Source: Streptomyces albidoflavus
GTDB lineage: Bacteria; Actinomycetota; Actinomycetes; Streptomycetales; Streptomycetaceae
Reading direction: 5' to 3'
DNA: 64,000 bases
NCBI RefSeq assembly: GCF_000719955.1
Contig: NZ_JOII01000008.1
Span: 230,251-294,250 of the forward strand
The first letter of the stretch is position 1. The number at the start of each line of letters is the position of its first letter. Shown one piece after another: positions 1 through 5,854 of the stretch. A program made the translations under genes and the position numbers. The notes beneath the pieces were generated by a model. It saw nothing but the letters and a program-made list of their open reading frames with translations, did not search any database and was not told the origin of the DNA.

Positions 1-764
1 AGGGCGTCTTCCGCAACCCGCTGGTCAGCCCGGACGTCATCGGGGTCGCCTCCGGCGCCTCCTTCGGCGGGGTCCTCGCCATGCTGCTGGGCATCGGCTC
101 CCTCGGCGTGGTCACCGGCGCCTTCGGCTTCGGCCTGCTGGCCCTGGCGATCGTCATGTGCATCGGGCGGCTCGGCAGCGGCAGCCCCGTCCTGATGATC
201 GTCCTCGGCGGCACCGTCACGGCGGCCTTCTTCTCCGCCCTGGTCTCCTTCGGCAAGTACGTCGCCGACCCCGAGTCCCAGCTCCCCTCCATCGTCTTCT
301 GGCTGCTCGGCTCGCTCGCCACCGCCACCTACGCCAAGGTGGTCACCGCCGCCGTCCCCGTCCTGCTCGGCGCCGCTGTCGTCCTCGCCCTGCGCTGGCG
401 GCTGAACATCCTCTCCCTCGGCGACGAGGACGCCACCGCCCTGGGCGTGCCGCCACGGCTGACCCGGACCGTGCTGCTCTGCGCGGTCGCCCTGATGACC
501 GCCGGTTCGGTGGCCGTCGCCGGGCTGGTCGGCTGGGTCGGCCTGGTCGTCCCGCACCTGGCCCGGCTGCTCACCGGCAGCGACCACCGCGTGCAACTCC
601 CCGCCGCCTTCCTCATCGGCGGCGCCTCCCTCACCGCCATCGACACCCTCTCCCGCACGCTGACCGCCTCCGAGATGCCGCTCGGCATCCTCACCGCGAT
701 CATCGGCGCCCCCTTCTTCGTCGTCCTGCTCGCCAGGTCGCGCAACCGGATGTGGTCGACGTGA
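1..764 (+). CDS. FecCD-family iron/siderophore ABC transporter permease, 5'-truncated by window edge
   Basis: The frame is open from base 3, well before the first internal Met at 81. The upstream codons read GVFRNPLVSPDVIGVASGA, a FecCD/BtuC signature, so the true start lies outside the window. The visible part has many hydrophobic segments. It carries the conserved RNPLxxPDxIG block, the cytoplasmic coupling motif near LGVPPRLTR, and the PHLARLLTGSDHR loop typical of FecCD permeases. By family it forms the membrane channel that passes Fe-siderophore, haem or cobalamin into the cytoplasm. It overlaps the ATPase gene by 4 bp (GTGA), so the two are translationally coupled. The substrate cannot be read from the permease alone. 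Confidence 0.92.
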   Translation, partial: GVFRNPLVSPDVIGVASGASFGGVLAMLLGIGSLGVVTGAFGFGLLALAIVMCIGRLGSGSPVLMIVLGGTVTAAFFSALVSFGKYVADPESQLPSIVFWLLGSLATATYAKVVTAAVPVLLGAAVVLALRWRLNILSLGDEDATALGVPPRLTRTVLLCAVALMTAGSVAVAGLVGWVGLVVPHLARLLTGSDHRVQLPAAFLIGGASLTAIDTLSRTLTASEMPLGILTAIIGAPFFVVLLARSRNRMWST

Positions 765-1594
765 ACCCCGACTCCCGCACCCCGGCGGCGGATCACCCGC
801 CCCTGGTCGAGGCCAGGGGCCTGGGCCACCGCTACACCAAGGACCGCTGGATCTTCCGCGGCGTCGACGTCGAGGCCCGCCCCGGCCGCGTCCTCGGCGT
901 CCTCGGGCCCAACGGACGCGGCAAGTCGACCCTGCTGCGCCTGCTCGCGGGAGTCGCCCGCCCCACCGAGGGAACCGTCACCGCGCACGCCCCGGTGGCG
1001 TACGTACCGCAGTCGCACGCCTCGCCGTTCACCTACCCGGTCACCGACATGGTCCTCATGGGCCGCTCGCGCCACCTCAAGGCGTACGCCACCCCCGGCC
1101 GCCGCGACCGCGAACTGGCCGAGGCGGCGCTGCACCGGGTGGGCATCGCGCACATAGCCCACCGTTCGTACGCCGAACTCTCCGGCGGCGAGCAGCAGAT
1201 GACGCTCATCGCCCGCGCCCTGGCCGCCGAGTGCCGGCTGATGGTGCTGGACGAGCCGGTCTCCGCGCTCGACCTGCGCAACCAGGCCCGCGTGCTGACG
1301 CTCCTCCAGGAACTGGCGGCCGACGGCCTCGGCATCGTCCTCACCACCCACCACCCCGACCACGCCCTCCACCTCGCCGACGACGCCGTCCTCGTCCTCG
1401 GCCCCGACGACGTCCGCACCGGACCCGCCGCCGCCCTCCTCGACGCCGAGGCACTCGGCGAGCTGTACGGCCTGCCCGTCACCACCGCCCAGGTGACCGG
1501 CCCGCGCGGCCCGCGCACCACCGTCGTCCCGGACCTGGGCCCCGCCCGCACCGGCCTTCCCCGCCCCGCCCGCTCCCAGGAGACCCCCGCATGA
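761..1594 (+). CDS. ABC transporter ATP-binding protein (FepC/BtuD type)
   Basis: A 277-aa ATPase partnering the preceding FecCD permease. Visible motifs are Walker A GPNGRGKST (residues about 49-57), signature SGGEQQ, Walker B LMVLDEP, D-loop SALD and an H-switch in LTTHHPDH. The GTG start at 761 is chosen because it overlaps the permease stop (GTGA). A much longer upstream reading frame exists but runs antiphase through the permease gene. The last 40 residues are a Pro/Arg-rich tail after the ATPase fold. It energises uptake at the inner face of the membrane. No substrate-binding lipoprotein is seen here; it may lie upstream of the window. Confidence 0.93.
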   Translation: MNPDSRTPAADHPPLVEARGLGHRYTKDRWIFRGVDVEARPGRVLGVLGPNGRGKSTLLRLLAGVARPTEGTVTAHAPVAYVPQSHASPFTYPVTDMVLMGRSRHLKAYATPGRRDRELAEAALHRVGIAHIAHRSYAELSGGEQQMTLIARALAAECRLMVLDEPVSALDLRNQARVLTLLQELAADGLGIVLTTHHPDHALHLADDAVLVLGPDDVRTGPAAALLDAEALGELYGLPVTTAQVTGPRGPRTTVVPDLGPARTGLPRPARSQETPA

Positions 1595-2244
1595 GCGCCG
1601 TCCGCGCCGTCACCATGGGGCCCGCCCCGGCCACCCCGCCGGGCAGCCCCCGCATGAGCACCCACCCGCGCCCCGCCCCCGTCGACGTCTACGACCTCAC
1701 CGAGGAACTCCTGCTCGGCGGTACGGTCAAGGGGCTGACGATCACCGGCAACGCCGACCAGATCCACCTCCAGCGCCAGGCACCCCTGCTGGAGGAGTTC
1801 GTCCGGCGCGGCGGACGCGTCCTCGTCAACGGCCACGTCGTCCGCCCCTTCCTCCCCGGCCTCACCCCGTGGCGCGCCCTCGACCACCGCGGCCCGGCCG
1901 ACCTGGTCATCACCCCCGTCACCCCGCACCCCGTCTTCGAGGGCGTCGACCCGGCCGAACTCCTCTACCGCACGGGCGTCCCGGGCACCCCCACCGGCGA
2001 GGAGCTGACCCGCGTCGGCGTGGCCGGTTTCTACGGGCGCGGCTACCAGACCCACCTGCCCGAGGGCGCCACCGTCCTCAACGGCATCGGCCCGCACGCC
2101 CTGCCCGTCGACGTCGTCCACCCGCTCGGCCGGGGCCAGGTCATGGTCCACGCCGGCAACGACCTGCTCTCCTTCTGCGACCCCGACCGCTCCACCCGCC
2201 ACCTCGGCCCGCGCCTGCTCGCCTGGCTCGAAGGGACCCTCTGA
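1591..2244 (+). CDS. Hypothetical protein, glutamine-amidotransferase-like fold, coupled to metal ABC importer
   Basis: A 217-aa protein of unknown function. The ATG at 1591 overlaps the ATPase stop (ATGA) and has an AGGAG at 1578-1582; an internal ATG at 1654 is an alternative. After a Pro-rich start the chain alternates predicted strands and helices, with a GGRVLVNGHVV strand-turn and a late GQVMVHAGND strand. This resembles class-I glutamine-amidotransferase-like or beta-galactosidase trimerisation-like domains. No Cys-His-Glu catalytic triad is evident. It looks related in layout to the next gene, suggesting tandem duplication. The operon position implies a role linked to the imported metal or metallophore; this is inference only. 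Confidence 0.75.
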   Translation: MSAVRAVTMGPAPATPPGSPRMSTHPRPAPVDVYDLTEELLLGGTVKGLTITGNADQIHLQRQAPLLEEFVRRGGRVLVNGHVVRPFLPGLTPWRALDHRGPADLVITPVTPHPVFEGVDPAELLYRTGVPGTPTGEELTRVGVAGFYGRGYQTHLPEGATVLNGIGPHALPVDVVHPLGRGQVMVHAGNDLLSFCDPDRSTRHLGPRLLAWLEGTL

Positions 2245-2894
2245 TGCCCGCCCCCGCCCCCGAACCGGCCCTCGGCTTCCTGCACGGCGGCTCCTTCAGC
2301 CAGCTCGCCACCCTCGCCGACCCGGCCGTACGCCTCTGGCGCCCCCGCGAGATCTACCTCCCGGACGCCACCGAGGCCGACTTCGCCGGGCTCACCACCC
2401 TGATCGTCTCCGACCGCCTCCACCTCGGGCTGCTGCCCCGGGTCACCGCGTGGGTCAACGGCGTCGCCGAACGCGGCGGCACCGTCGTCGTCCTCGGCGA
2501 GAACGGCGACTGCTCCTGGGTGCCGGGCCTCGGCGCCCTGACCCCCGCCGAGGTCAACTTCTGGTGGTGGCGGCTGCCCGACGGCGACAACGGCGTCCGC
2601 CGCGCCGCCGAGGACCACGAGGCCTGGGCCCACCTCACCCCGCGCGCCGTCCGCTGGCACTACCACGGGCTGCTCACCCCGCCGCCGGGCGCCACCGTCC
2701 TCGCGTACACCGACCACGAGACCGCAGGCGACCCCGCCACCGAGCAGGTCCTCCTCTACGAGGACCGCGTCTCCACCCCCGGCCGCCTCCTCGTCATCAC
2801 GATGGACCCGGTGTACCACCACGGCTCCCGCTTCATGCCGGGCGCGACCCAGCTCCTGCTCGGCCTGCTGCGCTGGACCGGCGTCAAGAGTTGA
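2244..2894 (+). CDS. Hypothetical protein, second glutamine-amidotransferase-like paralogue
   Basis: A 216-aa protein whose ATG overlaps the previous stop by one base (TGATG), so it is the fourth gene of a coupled operon. It shares the architecture of its neighbour: an early domain with EIYLPDATEAD, then RGGTVVVLGENGD (the GATase-like central strand and turn), a PPGATVLAY segment and a late GRLLVITMDPVYHHGS strand. A tryptophan run (FWWWRLPDGDN) follows the central strand. No catalytic Cys is visible, so amidotransferase activity is not expected. It could be a structural or ligand-sensing partner of its paralogue. I do not recognise a characterised family member. Confidence 0.75.
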   Translation: MPAPAPEPALGFLHGGSFSQLATLADPAVRLWRPREIYLPDATEADFAGLTTLIVSDRLHLGLLPRVTAWVNGVAERGGTVVVLGENGDCSWVPGLGALTPAEVNFWWWRLPDGDNGVRRAAEDHEAWAHLTPRAVRWHYHGLLTPPPGATVLAYTDHETAGDPATEQVLLYEDRVSTPGRLLVITMDPVYHHGSRFMPGATQLLLGLLRWTGVKS

Positions 2895-2933
2895 AGGAAC
2901 GACCGGGCCCAACTCCCGTTCCCGCGCGATGTA

Positions 2934-2962
2934 TTGACAACAGATTTCGAAGGTTTTACTTT
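2934..2962 (+). promoter_or_regulatory. Predicted vegetative promoter of the GH81 glucanase gene
   Basis: TTGACA at 2934-2939 is a perfect -35 hexamer. After a 17-bp spacer, TACTTT (2957-2962) matches three of six consensus -10 bases. The segment is markedly AT-richer than its surroundings. The palindromic operator begins 8 bp after the -10, so it would cover the transcription start. Confidence 0.6.
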
Positions 2963-2969
2963 TCCGTCA

Positions 2970-2987
2970 CCTGAGAGCGCTCTCAGG
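2970..2987 (+). promoter_or_regulatory. CebR/LacI-type operator (18-bp perfect palindrome)
   Basis: CCTGAGAGCGCTCTCAGG is an exact 18-bp palindrome. Its 14-bp core TGAGAGCGCTCTCA differs by one symmetric base pair from the published CebR/CelR box TGGGAGCGCTCCCA of streptomycetes and Thermobifida. Lying just downstream of the promoter, it fits a LacI-family repressor released by beta-glucan oligosaccharides. No LacI gene is in the window. Confidence 0.7.
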
Positions 2988-3099
2988 CCGGGCTCTCGCA
3001 CCCTCTGTCCCGGTTCCGCGGCGCGCCCCCCACCCTGTTCCCCCGGCTGTCCGCGGCCGCCTCCGACGAGCCCGTCCCCACGACGACACGAGGTGCCCC

Positions 3100-5364
3100 A
3101 TGCCAACCCCCCGATCGCGGCCGGCCGCCGCGGTGGTCCTCGCCGCCGCACTCGCCGCCGTGAGCCTCGGCCCGGCCGCGAGCCCGGCGTCGGCCGCCAC
3201 CGTGCCCGTGGGCGCCGGGAGTTACTCCGACACCCGGCCGCCCGGCACCACCGGCCCCACGACCAACACCGGCGCGCCGGTCACCCCGAAGGTCACCGAG
3301 GCCGCCAAGGACAAGCCGGTGCCCACCAACGACTGGTGGTCCTCGCTCGCCTTCCAGCGGTACGACGACAACCCGTACTCCACCCCCATGTACGGCCACC
3401 CCCTCACCTACCAGGCGGTCTCCGGCGGCCTGGAACTCGGCTACCCGACCAGCCCCACCGTCGTGGGCGAGGGCCGCCAGTACGAGTACGCGCACAAGGC
3501 CGACCTGACCCTCGGCCTGAGCGGGCTCAACTCGCCCGACACCAAGGCCGACGACTGGTCCGACTGGACGGTCACCCCCTACTGGTCCGACGGCGACCGC
3601 ACCCTGCGGACCACCATCGGCCACGGCATGCCCTTCGTCTACGCCGAGGGCGAGGGCGGCGACGCCCGTGTCACCACCGCCGGGACCCCCGACGTCTTCG
3701 CCGACGACGGCAACGTCGTCGGCATCACGGTCGCCGGCCACCACTACGCCCTCTTCGCCCCGACCGGCAGCGACTGGAACGTCTCCGGCACCGACATCAC
3801 CGCCGGCCTCGGCGACAAGGACTACTTCTCCGTCGCCGTCCTGCCCTCCACGGACGCCCTGGAGACCTACCGGAAGTACGCCTTCAGCTTCGTCACCGGT
3901 TCACAGGTCGACTGGAACTCCTCCGGCGGCACGGTCGGCGCCACCTACGAGCTGACCACCGAGGCCAAGGAGGGCACCGAACGCGGCACCCTCCAGGCGC
4001 TCTACCGGCACCAGTGGATGCACACCACCGACGCCCTCACGCCGTACACCTACGTCTCCCCCCGCGGCACCATGAAGGTCCGTGAGGGCACCTCCTTCAC
4101 CACCAGCCAGAAGGCCGCCCCGGTCCTGCCCGGACTGCCCGGGAACGACGCGGTCGAGACGGACCGGCTCCGCGGCTACCTGGCCGAGGTCGCCGACTCC
4201 TCCGACCCGTTCTCCGGCGCCTCGGACACCTACTGGACCGGCAAGGCCCTCGGCAAGCTCGCCCAGCTGGTGCCGCTCGCCGACCAGATCGGCGAGACCG
4301 CCACCCGCGACAAGCTCGTCGGCCTCCTCCAGGACCGCCTGGAGGAATGGTTCACCGCGGGCGGGGCGAGTGAGTTCTCCTACGACACGGACTGGAAGAC
4401 CCTCACCGGCTACCCGGCCTCCTACGGCAGCGACAGCGAACTCAACGACCACCACTTCCACTACGGCTACTACGTCTACGCCGCCGCGATCGTCGCCCAG
4501 TACGACGCGGACTGGGCCGCGGACTCCGCCTGGGGCGGCATGGTCAAGACCCTGATCCGCGACACCGCCAACCCGAGCCGCACCGACGACGCCTTCCCGT
4601 TCCTGCGCGGCTTCGACGTCTACGCCGGCCACAGCTGGGCCTCGGGCCACCAGGGCTTCGCCGCCGGCAACAACCAGGAGTCCTCCTCGGAGTCGACCAA
4701 CCTCAGCGCCGCCCTGGTGCTCTGGGGCTCGGCCACCGGCGACTCCGACCTGCGTGACCTCGGCAGCTACCTGCTCGCCACCGAGGGCGAGTCGATCGCC
4801 CAGTACTGGTTCGACGCCGACGAGGAGGTCTTCCCCGGCGACTTCGGCCACGACACGGTCGGCATGGTGTGGGGCAGCGGCGGCGCGTACTCCACCTGGT
4901 GGACCGCCAACCCCGAGGAGATCCACGGCATCAACGTCCTGCCCGTGACCGCGGGCGGCTCCCTGCACCTGGGCGGCCACAAGGACGCGATCCGGCGCAA
5001 CATCGCGGAGATGGAGCGCGAGAACGGCGGCCCCGCCGAGGAATGGCGCGACATCCTCTGGGAGTTCGAGTCCCTGGCCGACCCCGGCGCCGCCAAGGCC
5101 AAGTGGGACGCCGGCAACGCCGGATACACCCCGGAGGCAGGCGAGTCCAAGGCCCACACCTACCACTGGCTCACCACCCTGGACACCCTCGGCGCCCCTG
5201 ACCCCTCCATCACCGCCGACCATCCGACATCCGCCGTGTTCAGCAAGGACGGCACCCGCACCTACGCCGCCCACAACCACGGCTCCGACCCACTGACCGT
5301 CACCTTCTCGGACGGCCACGAACTCACGGTGCCGGCCCGGTCCACGGCGACCGGAACCGGCTGA
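3100..5364 (+). CDS. Secreted GH81 endo-beta-1,3-glucanase (laminarinase)
   Basis: A 754-aa glycoside hydrolase that cuts beta-1,3-glucans such as laminarin and fungal wall glucan outside the cell. An N-terminal Sec signal peptide ends at about ASA/A (residue 32). The GH81 hallmark PTNDWWSSLAFQRYDDNPYS follows. The catalytic half carries NDHHFHYGYY with D450, and NNQESSSEST with E527 and E531. Their spacing matches, from memory, the essential D422/E499/E503 of Thermobifida Lam81A. There is no carbohydrate-binding module; the short C-terminal segment after about residue 690 looks like a small beta domain. The gene stands alone between a LacI-type operator and a strong terminator, which suggests substrate-induced monocistronic expression. 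Confidence 0.93.
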   Translation: MPTPRSRPAAAVVLAAALAAVSLGPAASPASAATVPVGAGSYSDTRPPGTTGPTTNTGAPVTPKVTEAAKDKPVPTNDWWSSLAFQRYDDNPYSTPMYGHPLTYQAVSGGLELGYPTSPTVVGEGRQYEYAHKADLTLGLSGLNSPDTKADDWSDWTVTPYWSDGDRTLRTTIGHGMPFVYAEGEGGDARVTTAGTPDVFADDGNVVGITVAGHHYALFAPTGSDWNVSGTDITAGLGDKDYFSVAVLPSTDALETYRKYAFSFVTGSQVDWNSSGGTVGATYELTTEAKEGTERGTLQALYRHQWMHTTDALTPYTYVSPRGTMKVREGTSFTTSQKAAPVLPGLPGNDAVETDRLRGYLAEVADSSDPFSGASDTYWTGKALGKLAQLVPLADQIGETATRDKLVGLLQDRLEEWFTAGGASEFSYDTDWKTLTGYPASYGSDSELNDHHFHYGYYVYAAAIVAQYDADWAADSAWGGMVKTLIRDTANPSRTDDAFPFLRGFDVYAGHSWASGHQGFAAGNNQESSSESTNLSAALVLWGSATGDSDLRDLGSYLLATEGESIAQYWFDADEEVFPGDFGHDTVGMVWGSGGAYSTWWTANPEEIHGINVLPVTAGGSLHLGGHKDAIRRNIAEMERENGGPAEEWRDILWEFESLADPGAAKAKWDAGNAGYTPEAGESKAHTYHWLTTLDTLGAPDPSITADHPTSAVFSKDGTRTYAAHNHGSDPLTVTFSDGHELTVPARSTATGTG

Positions 5365-5387
5365 CCTGCCGAGCGCTGCATGGCGCG

Positions 5388-5428
5388 CCGCCGTCCACGT
5401 CCCGGGAGTTCAGGGACGTGGACGGCGG
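5388..5428 (+). terminator. Strong hairpin terminator after the GH81 gene
   Basis: Perfect 16-bp arms at 5388-5403 and 5413-5428 with a 9-nt loop, 24 bp after the glucanase stop. There is no U-tract, as usual for Streptomyces. Confidence 0.8.
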
Positions 5429-5467
5429 CGTCATGGGCAAGTGTCGGGTCCCGCTGGTCGGGAAGAG

Positions 5468-5492
5468 GTGACGGACCTCTGGGGCCCGTCAC
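5468..5492. terminator. Small hairpin between the GH81 gene and the small minus-strand ORF
   Basis: GTGACGG (5468-5474) pairs with CCGTCAC (5486-5492). It lies just beyond the stop of the minus-strand small ORF at 5500, so it could terminate that transcript. Confidence 0.4.
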
Positions 5493-5499
5493 CATCGGC

Positions 5500-5619
5500 T
5501 CAGAAGAGCCAGCTGACGAGTTCGTTGACCAGGACACGGATCACCGTGCTGACCACCACGCGTGAGACCTCGACGAGGACCTCACGACGCAGGACGAACT
5601 TCCGCAGGAATCGCGACAT
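5500..5619 (-). CDS. Possible small cationic amphipathic peptide (39 aa)
   Basis: Candidate small gene on the minus strand. The ATG at 5619 is preceded by CGGAGAGACA, giving a GGAGAG ribosome site 4 nt from the start. The peptide begins MSRFLRKFVLRREVL and continues with alternating Val/Arg/Leu to an aromatic WLF end. This is a basic, hydrophobic pattern that could form a membrane-associated helix. A hairpin follows the stop and a perfect 12-bp palindrome lies 46 bp upstream of the start. I recognise no family. It sits between a carbohydrate gene and the CRISPR effector operon, divergent from cas3. Coding status is uncertain; it may be a small membrane peptide or chance. Confidence 0.35.
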   Translation of the reverse strand: MSRFLRKFVLRREVLVEVSRVVVSTVIRVLVNELVSWLF

Positions 5620-5854
5620 TGTCTCTCCGTGGCGTCCTTCTGGGGCGAGGTTCTCGCGCCACATCCCTCGCGAGGGTCGTGGGTTCAACCTGCCCTGTCG
5701 GCCGGAGAGCCAATGAGATTCCGCGCACCTCCCAGAGAGGCGTGCAGCGGTAAGTACTCTAAGCGATAGCAAAATTGGTCTGGCCGCGGTTGACCGAATT
5801 CACCTCCGCCCGTTTTACCGAGCCCGCCCGCACCCGCCAGTGACAAGGAGCGCC
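5620..5854 (+). promoter_or_regulatory. Divergent intergenic region upstream of the type I-E operon
   Basis: 235 bp with no convincing gene, AT-richer than its flanks near 5750-5820. It contains the perfect palindrome CCCTCGCGAGGG (5665-5676). An imperfect inverted repeat AATTGGTC (5773-5780) / GACCGAATT (5792-5800) overlaps TTGACC (5790-5795), a possible -35 for cas3, but the matching -10 is poor. A tRNA T-arm-like stretch GTGGGTTCAACCTGCC (5680-5695) has a loop two bases too short for a tRNA. No CRISPR-like repeat is present. Confidence 0.5.

Noticed and set aside
1..764. Window start as a mobile-element boundary
   Set aside because: The first gene is simply cut by the window edge; no terminal repeats, integrase or transposase are present anywhere in the 64 kb.
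5641..5710. tRNA-like stretch GTGGGTTCAACCTGCC suggesting a tRNA remnant or attachment site
   Set aside because: The T-loop would have 5 instead of 7 bases, the acceptor and anticodon arms cannot be folded, and no integrase or direct repeat flanks the cas operon.
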